Shown in pieces: positions 8,559 through 16,563 of a DNA stretch of 64,000 nt. Each line of letters begins with the position of its first letter. The first letter of the stretch is position 1. The stretch is from Streptomyces asoensis. GTDB taxonomy: Bacteria; Actinomycetota; Actinomycetes; Streptomycetales; Streptomycetaceae. The translations under genes and the position numbers were made by a program. Location: assembly GCF_016860545.1 (NCBI RefSeq), contig NZ_BNEB01000003.1, positions 682,001 through 746,000 on the forward strand. The letters are read 5' to 3'. The notes beneath the pieces are model-generated. The model was not told the origin of the DNA and ran no database searches. It saw only the letters and a program-made list of their open reading frames with translations.

Positions 8559-10211
8559 TCACCCGTGCAGCCGCGCCCCGCAGTGCGGCCAGGGGCTCGC
8601 CCCGCGCCGCACGTAGAGCTTCTTCGCGCGCAGTGTCTGCTCCGCCGCGGGGGCGTCCTGGGGCCGTCCGCTGCCGCCGAGGCCGTGCCAGGTCCGGGTG
8701 TCGAACTGGTACAGGCCGCCGTAGTGGCCCGAGGGGTCGACCGCGTCGGGGCGGCCGCCCGACTCGCAGGCCGCGAGGCCCCGCCAGTCCAGCCCGTCGG
8801 CCCCCCGCACGGACGCGGGCAGCGGTTTCGTCCCCACCCTGACGATCTGGTCGCGCGGCTCGCGCACGGTCTCGTCGCGGATCCGGCGCGGTGTCTGCCG
8901 CACGCCGTTGACGGTGCGCAGGGAGTAGGTGATGCGGCGCAGCCCCGGCCGTCCGGCCCGGTCCACCACCTCCGTGCCCTTGAACAGCGAGGGGTCCTCG
9001 GTGCGGCGCACCCGGAACGGGATCTGCTCGTCGCGCACCTCCCGGGTGCCGGTGATCCGCAGCACGGTGATCGTCTGCCCGTCGCGCGGGAAGCTGCCGG
9101 GCGCGACGGAGGTGGTGTCCTGCCCGCGCAGGGTGATCCCGGCCGCCTCGACCGCCTCGCCCACGGTCGCCGCGTTGGTGCGGACGGTGCGGGCCCGGCC
9201 GTCGGCCATCACCGTGACGGTGCGTTCGGTGCGCACGTCCAGCGCGAGGCCCGCGCGTCCGATCCGCCGCGAACGCGAGACGGACATGTAGGCGCCCTCC
9301 GCGCGGACCCCGAACTGCCGCAGCGCCTCCTCCACGGTGTGCGCCGTCGTCCACACCTCGTGCCGGTGGCCGTCCAGTGTGAGCCGGACGGGCCGGCCGT
9401 AGTGCACGGTGACCTCGTCGCCGCTGGCGAGGCCGGTGCCGGGCGCGGGCACGACCACGTCGTGCGCGCCCACCGGGACGCCCTCCTCGGCCAGGAGCTC
9501 GCCCACGTCGTCGGCGAAGGTGTGCAGGGTGCGCGGTGTGCCGTCGACGGTCAGCTCGACGGCCTTGTCCTCGGCGAGGAAGGCGGTCGTGCCGCCGGCC
9601 AGGAAGGCGACGACGAGCGCCTGCGGGAGGAGCCGGCGCATCGGGGACTCCGGGCGTTCCCCGGAGCGGGTCCTGCGCCGCCGGGCGGCCCGCCGGCCCG
9701 CGTCCTCGCCGGGCGGCTCCGGCGCCGGCGCGGGGCCGGGCAGCACGGGGCCGAAGAGCGGGACCGCCTCGGCGAACCGGGCGGTCCCGGTGAGCTGCAC
9801 GGTCTCGGCGTACGCGGAAGCCCCGGCGAGCTGGACCGTCTCCGCGTATGCGGAAGCCCCCGCGAGCTCCACGGTCTCGGCGTACGCGGACGCACCGGCG
9901 AGCTGGACCGTCTCGGCGTACGGGGACGCACCCGTGAGCGGGACCGGTTCGGGCAGCGGGGCCGGGTCGGCGTACCCGGTGGGCGCCGGAAGCCGGAGGG
10001 TCCCGGGGGGCCGCGGCGGCGCGCCGGCCCCCGCGCCGCTCTCCCCGTGGGCCTCGTACGCGTCGTAGGCCTCGTACGCGGGCCGGTACGTGTCGTCGTA
10101 CGTCCCGGGGGCGGCGTACACGCCGTAGGCGACCGTCTCGGCGTCGTGCAGACCGGCGTACGGATCACCACCGCCGAACTGCTCGTACTCGAGGTACTGC
10201 GAGTTGCTCAC
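8559..10211 (-). CDS. rpfB: Resuscitation-promoting factor, RpfB type (DUF348 x3, G5, transglycosylase)
   Basis: 550 residues. An unusual cytosolic region (1-194) contains five 12-residue tandem repeats (95-154) and an Arg-rich stretch (173-183). A single membrane helix spans about 195-213. Outside the cell come three DUF348 domains (about 217-360, each with a DG-x-x-R/H core and a following ATVGEA-type segment), then a G5 domain (about 375-455). The C-terminal Rpf transglycosylase-like domain reads [13 protein letters not shown], with the expected catalytic Glu at 483. Rpf enzymes cleave the peptidoglycan glycan backbone and promote spore germination. GTG at 10211 has GGAG 8 nt upstream. The position beside rsmA and ispE is conserved in actinobacteria. 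Confidence 0.93.
   Translation of the reverse strand: MSNSQYLEYEQFGGGDPYAGLHDAETVAYGVYAAPGTYDDTYRPAYEAYDAYEAHGESGAGAGAPPRPPGTLRLPAPTGYADPAPLPEPVPLTGASPYAETVQLAGASAYAETVELAGASAYAETVQLAGASAYAETVQLTGTARFAEAVPLFGPVLPGPAPAPEPPGEDAGRRAARRRRTRSGERPESPMRRLLPQALVVAFLAGGTTAFLAEDKAVELTVDGTPRTLHTFADDVGELLAEEGVPVGAHDVVVPAPGTGLASGDEVTVHYGRPVRLTLDGHRHEVWTTAHTVEEALRQFGVRAEGAYMSVSRSRRIGRAGLALDVRTERTVTVMADGRARTVRTNAATVGEAVEAAGITLRGQDTTSVAPGSFPRDGQTITVLRITGTREVRDEQIPFRVRRTEDPSLFKGTEVVDRAGRPGLRRITYSLRTVNGVRQTPRRIRDETVREPRDQIVRVGTKPLPASVRGADGLDWRGLAACESGGRPDAVDPSGHYGGLYQFDTRTWHGLGGSGRPQDAPAAEQTLRAKKLYVRRGASPWPHCGARLHG
9750..9929 (-). repeat. Five 36-bp tandem repeats inside rpfB
   Basis: Each unit encodes [12 protein letters not shown] or a close variant, and copies 1-4 are nearly identical in DNA (GCGTACGC/GAGCTGGACC pattern). 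The fifth copy ([12 protein letters not shown]) has drifted. The repeats lie in the predicted cytosolic part of RpfB (residues 95-154). Copy number is likely to vary between strains. Confidence 0.85.
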
Positions 10212-10322
10212 GCCGACACTCCAGGGGAGGGGTCCGGATCGGGCCCCCAGAACCTAGCGGAGCGACGGTCACTCTCCAAAGTGGCACGGCTACCGAGCGT
10301 GGTGTTCGAGGGCGACGCCCGC

Positions 10323-11216
10323 TCAGTAGCCGAACGCGCGTGCGGTGTTGGCGCCGAGCGCGGTGGCCAGCGTGTCCTCGTCGATGCCCCGCACGGCGGC
10401 CATCGCGCGCACCGTGACCGGGACGAGGTACGGCGCGTTGGGCCGTCCGCGGTAGGGCGCGGGGGTCAGGAAGGGGGCGTCGGTCTCGACCAGGAGCAGT
10501 TCCAGCGGCGCCACGGCGACGGCGTCCCGGAGGTTCTGGGCGTTCTTGAAGGTGACGTTGCCGGCGAAGGACATGAAGTATCCGGCGCGGGCGCAGATCT
10601 CGGCCATCTCGGCGTCGCCCGAGTAGCAGTGGAAGACGGTGCGCTCGGGAGCGCCCTCCTCCTTCAGCACGCGCAGCACGTCGGCGTGGGCGTCGCGGTC
10701 GTGGATGACCAGGGCCTTGCCGTGCCGTTTGGCCATCTCGATGTGGGCGCGGAAGGAGCTCTCCTGGGCGTCCTTGCCCTCGGGGCCGGTGCGGAAGTGG
10801 TCGAGTCCGGTCTCGCCGACGCCTTTGACGTGCGGGAGGGCGGCCAGGCGGTCGATCTCGGCGAGCGCCTCGTCGAGCGCCCCGGTGCCGCCCGGTGTCC
10901 GCGCCCCCTGCCGCGACCACCCTCCCTCGGGGTCCCCGTGCACGATCCGCGGCGCCTCGTTCGGGTGCAGGGCGACCGCCGCGTGGACGCCGGCGTGGGC
11001 CGCGGCCGTCTCGGCCGCCCACCGCGAGCCCCGTACGTCGCAGCCGACCTGGACGACCGTCGTCACCCCGACCGACGCGGCCTTCGCGAGGGCCTCCTCC
11101 ACCGTGCCCGACTGCATGTCGAGGTGGGTGTGGGAGTCGGCGACCGGTACCGCGAGGGGGGCCGGGAGCGGCGGCGCGGCGTTCTTGTCGGCGCGTGTGT
11201 CGGCGTTCGAAGGCAT
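10323..11216 (-). CDS. tatD: TatD-family metal-dependent hydrolase (putative DNase)
   Basis: 297 residues of the amidohydrolase TIM-barrel superfamily. The N-terminal metal-binding motif VADSHTHLD (about residues 25-33) is present. Later metal or substrate motifs are ALHPNEA, GETGLDHF, VIHDRDAHAD, VFHCYSGD and ETDAPFL. TatD proteins are 3'-5' exonucleases linked to DNA repair and quality control. ATG at 11216. It is 111 nt upstream of rpfB in the same direction. The residue after the first HxH motif and all expected acidic ligands are in place, so it should be active. Confidence 0.93.
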   Translation of the reverse strand: MPSNADTRADKNAAPPLPAPLAVPVADSHTHLDMQSGTVEEALAKAASVGVTTVVQVGCDVRGSRWAAETAAAHAGVHAAVALHPNEAPRIVHGDPEGGWSRQGARTPGGTGALDEALAEIDRLAALPHVKGVGETGLDHFRTGPEGKDAQESSFRAHIEMAKRHGKALVIHDRDAHADVLRVLKEEGAPERTVFHCYSGDAEMAEICARAGYFMSFAGNVTFKNAQNLRDAVAVAPLELLLVETDAPFLTPAPYRGRPNAPYLVPVTVRAMAAVRGIDEDTLATALGANTARAFGY

Positions 11217-11286
11217 GCCCCGATCCTACGGAAGGGGGCATGCCCCGCGGCGGGCCCGCCGGCCCGCCCTGCGCGTCCGGCCCGGG

Positions 11287-11724
11287 CTAGCTCGCCTTGC
11301 GGAACGGGTGGAGGAGATCGGACAGGTGCCAGTGGTGCGGTTCGCCGGAGTGCGCCCCGGCCGGTGTCGCGTCCGACGCGTCCGGCTCCTCCCCGGCCGC
11401 CGTCACCGGTGCCTGCACCGGTCCGGCCGAGGGCGCCTTGCGCGGCCGGGAGGCGCTGAGCACCGACGAGACCTGTCCGGCCCGCATGATGCGCACGACG
11501 TGGCCGTCGCAGTTCTGGCACGCCGGCCGGCTCAGCGGCGACGGGACTATCCGTCCGTCCGCCACGTAGAGGACGAACTCGTGGCCGTCGGCGCCGGTGT
11601 GGTGCTCGATCTCGTACGCCTGCTCCCAGCCGTGTCCGCAGCGCATGCAGGCGAAGGAGTACGACTCGTTGACGACGGCGCTCGCGCCGCCGCGGAGGCC
11701 GGTCTGCCCTGTGATGTCACTCAT
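11287..11724 (-). CDS. Small zinc-ribbon protein of unknown function
   Basis: 145 residues. A CxxC pair near the N-terminus (ACMRCGHGW, about residue 26) and a second pair after about 40 residues (ACQNCDGH) form a likely Zn-ribbon. The C-terminal third is low-complexity (PSAGPVQAPVTAAGEE) and ends in a His/Trp-containing segment (GEPHHWHLSDLLHPFRK). The ATG at 11724 is chosen because AGGAG lies 6 nt upstream. A longer reading with Arg-rich, unrelated sequence is possible but has no ribosome binding site. I recognise it only as a conserved Streptomyces hypothetical; a nucleic-acid or protein-binding role is a guess. Confidence 0.75.
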   Translation of the reverse strand: MSDITGQTGLRGGASAVVNESYSFACMRCGHGWEQAYEIEHHTGADGHEFVLYVADGRIVPSPLSRPACQNCDGHVVRIMRAGQVSSVLSASRPRKAPSAGPVQAPVTAAGEEPDASDATPAGAHSGEPHHWHLSDLLHPFRKAS

Positions 11725-11874
11725 GACCGCTCCTGAGGGGTCCGCTGGCGGGACCGTTCGGGTCCCGTCGTCCAGTGGACGCCTCCCGGGGGGTGAATGC
11801 ACTCGACCTGTGCACTGTTGAAGCCGATTTGGGCGTCCCTTGCCCCGGGACCCGGGGTCCTTTGCCCGCACATG

Positions 11875-11901
11875 GGGCGCATGCTCAGACGACATGCGCC
11901 C
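11875..11901 (-). terminator. Hairpins downstream of rsmI
   Basis: GGGCGCATG and CATGCGCCC form a perfect 9-bp stem with a 9-nt loop. A second hairpin (GGTGTGA / TCACACC, 11913-11932) lies closer to the rsmI stop. Together they probably terminate rsmI. The rest of the 224-base gap (11725-11948) should hold the promoter of the zinc-ribbon gene. Confidence 0.5.
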
Positions 11902-11948
11902 TGCTCAGAGGGGGTGTGAGCCCCTTCACACCTCTTCGGCAACAGCCG

Positions 11949-12809
11949 TCACAGAGAGCCGGAGTTCTTCGCTTCCACCACCGCGTCGAACACCTCGCGC
12001 TTGGGCAGTCCGGCCTCCGCCGCCACCGCCGCGATGGCCTCCTTGCGGCGCTCGCCCGCCTCCTCGCGCACCCGCACCCGGCGCACCAGCTCCGCCGGGT
12101 CCAGCTCCTGCGGCCCGGGCTCGGGCGCGCCCGTGACGACGACGGTGATCTCGCCCCGTACGCCCTCGGCCGCCCACCGCGCGAGATCGCCGAGCGGGCC
12201 GCGCTTCACCTCTTCGTACGTCTTCGTCAGCTCACGGCACACGGCGGCCCGCCGGTCCGCGCCGAACACCTCCGCCATCGCCGCGAGGGTGTCGTCCAGC
12301 CGGTGCGGGGCCTCGAAGTAGACGAGGGTGCGCCGTTCGCCGGCCACCTCGCGCAGCCGCGACAGCCGCTCCCCCGCCTTCCTCGGCAGGAACCCCTCGA
12401 AGCAGAACCGGTCGACGGGCAGTCCGGACAGGGCCAGCGCGGTGAGCACCGCGGACGGGCCGGGGACGGCGGTGACCCGGACGTCCTGCTCGACGGCCGC
12501 GGCCACCAGCCGGTAGCCGGGGTCGGAGACCGACGGCATCCCCGCGTCGGTGACGAGCAGCACGCGCGCGCCGCCCACCAGTTCCGCGACCAGGTCGGGG
12601 GTGCGGGCCGACTCGTTGCCCTCGAAGTAGGACACGACGCGGCCCTTGGGCGTCACCCCGAGCGCCTGGGTCAGCCGGCGCAGCCGGCGCGTGTCCTCGG
12701 CGGCGATGACATCGGCGCCGGCCAGCTCCTCGGCGAGCCGGGGCGGTGCGTCGGAGACATCACCGATGGGGGTACCGGCGAGAACGAGGATTCCGGGCGT
12801 AGCTGTCAC
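11949..12809 (-). CDS. rsmI: 16S rRNA (cytidine(1402)-2'-O)-methyltransferase
   Basis: 286 residues, tetrapyrrole-methylase fold. Motifs are LVLAGTPIGDVSD at the N-terminus, VIAAEDTRRLRRL, VLLVTDAGMPSVSDPG (SAM-binding) and VTAVPGPSAVLTAL. It methylates the 2'-OH of C1402 in the decoding centre of 16S rRNA. GTG at 12809; the gene is divergent from the O-mannosyltransferase gene with a 96-nt gap. Length and all motifs are typical. Confidence 0.95.
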   Translation of the reverse strand: MTATPGILVLAGTPIGDVSDAPPRLAEELAGADVIAAEDTRRLRRLTQALGVTPKGRVVSYFEGNESARTPDLVAELVGGARVLLVTDAGMPSVSDPGYRLVAAAVEQDVRVTAVPGPSAVLTALALSGLPVDRFCFEGFLPRKAGERLSRLREVAGERRTLVYFEAPHRLDDTLAAMAEVFGADRRAAVCRELTKTYEEVKRGPLGDLARWAAEGVRGEITVVVTGAPEPGPQELDPAELVRRVRVREEAGERRKEAIAAVAAEAGLPKREVFDAVVEAKNSGSL

Positions 12810-12869
12810 GTTTCCATCCTCGCAGGGCCGGGCCCCGGCCGGTCGACCAGGCCGGGCCGGGCCCGTGCA

Positions 12870-12905
12870 CGGGACTCACACAGACCTGTTCCCTACGATG
12901 GCGCG
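12870..12905 (+). promoter_or_regulatory. Candidate leaderless promoter of the O-mannosyltransferase gene
   Basis: TACGAT at 12894-12899 is a good sigma-HrdB -10 element placed 6 nt before the GTG at 12906, so transcription would begin at or near the start codon. No strong -35 element is visible, and the start codon has no ribosome binding site. Both points fit a leaderless mRNA. Confidence 0.4.
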
Positions 12906-14657
12906 GTGACCAGTACCGCGTCCTCCACGGACTCCACGGACTACCGGCAGGGCCGGACGCCGCCCGACCAGCGGCCGTCCTGGCAGCAACGGCTGCGCCG
13001 CTTCGGATACTCCGCGGAGCCTTCCGCCGACGTCCGGGAGCGGCTGGTGCCGCCGTTCGCGCAGCCCAGCCCCCGGTTGTGGCAGGTGCTGGGCCTGCCG
13101 CCGCTGTGGACGGACCGGCTCGCGCGCTGGTCGTCCTGGGGCGGTCCGCTGCTGGTGACGCTGCTGGCGGGCGTGCTGCGGTTCTGGCACCTGGGCAGCC
13201 CCAAGGCGGTGATATTCGACGAGACGTACTACGCCAAGGACGCCTGGGCGGTCGTGCACCGCGGCTTCGAGGTCAACTGGGACAAGAACGCCAACGACGT
13301 CATCCTCTCGTCGGGCGGGCACGTGACGATCCCGTCGGACGCGGCGTACGTGGTGCATCCGCCGGTCGGCAAGTACGTCATCGGGCTGGGCGAGCTGCTC
13401 TTCGGGTTCGACCCGTTCGGCTGGCGGTTCATGACGGCGGTGCTCGGCACGCTCAGCGTCCTGCTGCTGTGCCGGATCGGCCGCAGGCTCTTCCGCTCCA
13501 CGTTCCTCGGCTGTCTCGCGGGCGCGCTGATGGCGGTGGACGGGCTCGCCTTCGTGATGAGCCGCACCTCGCTGCTCGACGGCGTGCTGATGTTCTTCGT
13601 CCTGGCGGCCTTCGGCTGTCTGGTGGTCGACCGGGACCGGGCGCGCGAAAGACTCGCCGCCGCGCTCCCGGCGGACGAGGACGGCCGTCACCGCCCCGAC
13701 CCGCACATCGCGCAGACCACCCGCCTGGGATGGCGCCCCTGGCGCTGGGCGGCGGGCCTGATGCTGGGTCTGGCCATCGGCACCAAGTGGAACGGGCTGT
13801 ACATCCTGGCCGCGTTCTGCCTGATGGCGGTGTTGTGGGACGTCGGCTCGCGCAAGGTGGCGGGCGCCCGCCGCCCCTACCTCGCGGTGCTCAAGCGGGA
13901 CACGGGCCTGGCGTTCCTGGCCACGGTGCCGGTCGCGCTGGTCACCTACCTGGTGTCGTGGACGGGCTGGATCCTGTCGGCCACCGACGGCAAGGGCGGC
14001 TACTACCGCAACTGGGCGGCCACCGACGGCAAGGGCGGCAGCTGGACCTGGCTGTTCCCCGACTGGTGGCGCAGCCTGTGGCACTACGAGCACGAGGTCT
14101 ACGAGTTCCACACCCACCTCACCTCGCCGCACACCTACCAGTCGAACCCGTGGAGCTGGCTGGTGCTGGGCCGTCCGGTCTCGTACTTCTACGAGTCGCC
14201 GGCGCCCGGGACGGACGGCTGCCCGACGGACGCGGGCGAGAAGTGCGCCCGCGAGGTCCTCGCGATCGGCACGCCGCTGCTGTGGTGGGCCGCCTGCTTC
14301 GCGATCCTCTACGTCCTGTGGCGCTGGCTTTTCCGCCGCGACTGGCGCGCGGGGGCGATCGCCTGCGGCATCGCGGCCGGCTACCTGCCGTGGTTCATGT
14401 ACCAGGAACGCACGATCTTCCTCTTCTACGCCGTCGTCTTCCTGCCGTTCCTGTGCCTGGCGGTGGCGATGATGATCGGCGCCCTCGTCGGTCCCCCGGG
14501 TTCGAGCGACACCCGACGGGTCGCGGGCGCCACGGGCGCGGGCGTCCTGGTCCTGCTCATCGCGTGGAACTTCATCTACTTCTGGCCCCTGTACACCGGC
14601 CAGGCGATTCCGATCGACGACTGGCGTTCACGTATGTGGCTGGATACATGGGTCTAA
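12906..14657 (+). CDS. pmt: Protein O-mannosyltransferase (polyprenyl-phosphate-mannose dependent)
   Basis: 583 residues, GT39 family, polytopic membrane protein. The catalytic/ligand DE pair sits in the first outer loop (FDETYYAKDAW, near residue 105). Later conserved segments are HPPVGKYVIGLGE, MSRTSLLDGVLMFF and the C-terminal LPWFMYQERTIFLFYAVVFLPF. It transfers mannose from polyprenyl phosphate to Ser/Thr of exported proteins during Sec translocation; in S. coelicolor Pmt is needed for phiC31 infection and glycosylates PstS and other lipoproteins. GTG at 12906 gives STASSTDSTDYRQG as the N-terminus. The penicillin-binding genes downstream have substrates in the same compartment. Confidence 0.93.
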   Translation: MTSTASSTDSTDYRQGRTPPDQRPSWQQRLRRFGYSAEPSADVRERLVPPFAQPSPRLWQVLGLPPLWTDRLARWSSWGGPLLVTLLAGVLRFWHLGSPKAVIFDETYYAKDAWAVVHRGFEVNWDKNANDVILSSGGHVTIPSDAAYVVHPPVGKYVIGLGELLFGFDPFGWRFMTAVLGTLSVLLLCRIGRRLFRSTFLGCLAGALMAVDGLAFVMSRTSLLDGVLMFFVLAAFGCLVVDRDRARERLAAALPADEDGRHRPDPHIAQTTRLGWRPWRWAAGLMLGLAIGTKWNGLYILAAFCLMAVLWDVGSRKVAGARRPYLAVLKRDTGLAFLATVPVALVTYLVSWTGWILSATDGKGGYYRNWAATDGKGGSWTWLFPDWWRSLWHYEHEVYEFHTHLTSPHTYQSNPWSWLVLGRPVSYFYESPAPGTDGCPTDAGEKCAREVLAIGTPLLWWAACFAILYVLWRWLFRRDWRAGAIACGIAAGYLPWFMYQERTIFLFYAVVFLPFLCLAVAMMIGALVGPPGSSDTRRVAGATGAGVLVLLIAWNFIYFWPLYTGQAIPIDDWRSRMWLDTWV

Positions 14658-14718
14658 CAATTACGGAAACTCTCGCCCCGTGAGCCTCCCTTTCCCCTTA
14701 CTGTGAGCCTGAGCGCAA

Positions 14719-14740
14719 CTTTCTGAACGTGTTCAGAAAG
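14719..14740. promoter_or_regulatory. 22-bp perfect palindrome upstream of the first PBP gene
   Basis: CTTTCTGAAC-GT-GTTCAGAAAG is a perfect inverted repeat with 10-bp arms, 43-64 nt before the start at 14783. Its short central spacer and lack of a U-tract suggest a repressor or activator operator rather than a terminator, although it also lies 61 nt after the pmt stop. Confidence 0.5.
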
Positions 14741-14782
14741 GCCCGCGAGGGCGGCGGCGGGGACAACGGGGAAGGTGCAGGC

Positions 14783-16420
14783 ATGCGCAAGGGGGCCAAG
14801 GCCGTCATAGTCGGCTCGGTGTTCGCCGTGATGGTGGGCGGGGCCGGCTACGGGGCGTTCAACATCGTCGACGCCCTCGACGACAGCGGGAGCGGGGCGG
14901 GCGGACCGGGGGACGCCGGGCCCGCCGTCGTGAAGAGCGGGCCGCCGAGCGGCTCCGAGGTGAAGGAGACCAGCGCCGCGTTCTTCGCCGCCTGGGAGAA
15001 GGGGCAGGCCTCGGCGGCCGCCGACCTCACCAACAACGCGGCCCGGGCCGAGCCCCTGCTGGCCTCGTACGGCCAGGCCGCGCACATCACGGCGGTGAAG
15101 ATCACACCCGGCGCGGCGGCCGGCGACAGCGTGCCGTTCGCCGTCAAGGCAACGGTGACCTTCGGGGGGAAGTCCAAGCCCCTCGCGTACCGCAGCCGGC
15201 TGACGGTCGTACGCGGCCTGACCACCGGGAAGGCGCTGGTGGACTGGCAGCCGTCGGTCGTCCACCCGGGGCTGAAGTCCATGGACGACACCCTCGTCAC
15301 GGGCGCGTCGGCGGCGCCGTCCATCGAGGCGGTGGACCGCGACGGCAAGGTCCTGACGAAGGAGAAGTTCCCCTCCCTCGGGCCGATCCTGGACCAGCTG
15401 CGCGCCAAGTACGGCGAGCAGGCCGGGGGCACGGCCGGCGTCGAACTGGCCGTCAGGCACGCCACGCCGGACACCCCGGACACCCCGCTGCTGACGCTCG
15501 CCGAGGGCAAGGCGGGCAAGCTGCCCACCACCCTCAGCTCGGGCCTCCAGGCGGCGGCCGAGAAGGCCGTGCAGAAGTACGCCCAGTCGTCGGTGGTCGC
15601 CGTCAAACCGAGCACCGGGGAGGTGCTCGCGGTCGCCAACAACCGTACGGACGGCTGGAACGCCGCCTTCCTGGGCGAGGTGGCGCCCGGCTCCACCATG
15701 AAGATCGTCAGTGCGGCGACCCTCATCGACAACGGGCTCACCACCGCGAGCGGTGCAGCGCCCTGTCCGGCCTCGGCGGTCTCCGAGAGCCAGACCTTCA
15801 AGAACATCACCGGCATGAAGCCGGACGAGAACGCGACGCTGGCGGAGAGTTTCGCCCGGTCCTGCAACACGGCGTTCGTGAAGTTCGCCGACGAGGTGAA
15901 GGTCGACTCGCTCACGAACGAGGCCCGCGACCGCTTCGGCATCGGCCTCGACTGGCAGACCGGCATCCCGTCCTTCGACGGCTCGGTGCCGGCCGCCGGC
16001 GGACCGGACACCGCCGCCGCGCTGATCGGGCAGGGCCAGGTCCAGATGAACCCGCTGAACATGGCGTCGGTGACGGCGACCGCCATGACGGGCACCTTCC
16101 GGCAGCCGGTGATCGTGCCGCTCGGCCTGGACGACCGCACATCGGCACACGCGCGTGGACTGTCGTCGGGTACCGTGCAGCAGCTGCGCTCGATGATGAA
16201 CCGCACCGCGACCAGCGGCACCGCGGCCCGGTTGATGGCCGGGCTGAGCGGCCGGATCGGCGCGAAGACCGGGTCCGCCGAGGTCGACGGCCGCGCCCGT
16301 TCGGACAGCTGGTTCACCGGGTACCGGGGGGATGTCGCCGCCGCCGCGATGACCCAGGACGGCGGGCACGGCGTCGACGCGTCCGGCCCGATCGTCGTGG
16401 ACGTACTGCGGGCGGGCTGA
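14783..16420 (+). CDS. Penicillin-binding transpeptidase (class B-like, NTF2-like N-domain), copy 1
   Basis: 545 residues. A signal-anchor helix spans about 8-30 (AVIVGSVFAVMVGGAGYGAF). A MecA_N/NTF2-like domain follows (about 52-155, starting VKETSAAFFAAWEKG). The transpeptidase domain has S304-T-M-K307 (SxxK), S360-C-N362 (SxN) and K495-T-G497 (KTG), all intact. It should cross-link peptidoglycan by D,D-transpeptidation. This division has no RodA/FtsW partner beside it. ATG at 14783 has a GAAGG ribosome binding site; the reading from an upstream ATG adds unrelated sequence. A paralogue follows directly. Confidence 0.92.
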   Translation: MRKGAKAVIVGSVFAVMVGGAGYGAFNIVDALDDSGSGAGGPGDAGPAVVKSGPPSGSEVKETSAAFFAAWEKGQASAAADLTNNAARAEPLLASYGQAAHITAVKITPGAAAGDSVPFAVKATVTFGGKSKPLAYRSRLTVVRGLTTGKALVDWQPSVVHPGLKSMDDTLVTGASAAPSIEAVDRDGKVLTKEKFPSLGPILDQLRAKYGEQAGGTAGVELAVRHATPDTPDTPLLTLAEGKAGKLPTTLSSGLQAAAEKAVQKYAQSSVVAVKPSTGEVLAVANNRTDGWNAAFLGEVAPGSTMKIVSAATLIDNGLTTASGAAPCPASAVSESQTFKNITGMKPDENATLAESFARSCNTAFVKFADEVKVDSLTNEARDRFGIGLDWQTGIPSFDGSVPAAGGPDTAAALIGQGQVQMNPLNMASVTATAMTGTFRQPVIVPLGLDDRTSAHARGLSSGTVQQLRSMMNRTATSGTAARLMAGLSGRIGAKTGSAEVDGRARSDSWFTGYRGDVAAAAMTQDGGHGVDASGPIVVDVLRAG

Positions 16421-16563
16421 ACCGGCGGCGCGGTGGCTGACGTCACACATGACGCCACCCTCACAGCACGGGACTCTAGGGTGGTTGCCGTCGTTGGGGT
16501 CAGTGAGGGCAACGAGGGCAGCGGGGCTGGGGGGAAGCCCCTGGGGATCCGGAGGATCTGGCA

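Noticed and set aside
10212..10322. c-di-AMP (ydaO) riboswitch ahead of rpfB
   Set aside because: Known for rpfA in Streptomyces, but the gap is only 111 nt and I see none of the conserved elements.
14719..14740. LexA (SOS) box upstream of the PBP gene
   Set aside because: The core reads GAAC-GT-GTTC with a 2-nt spacer; the actinobacterial LexA site has four central bases between GAAC and GTTC.
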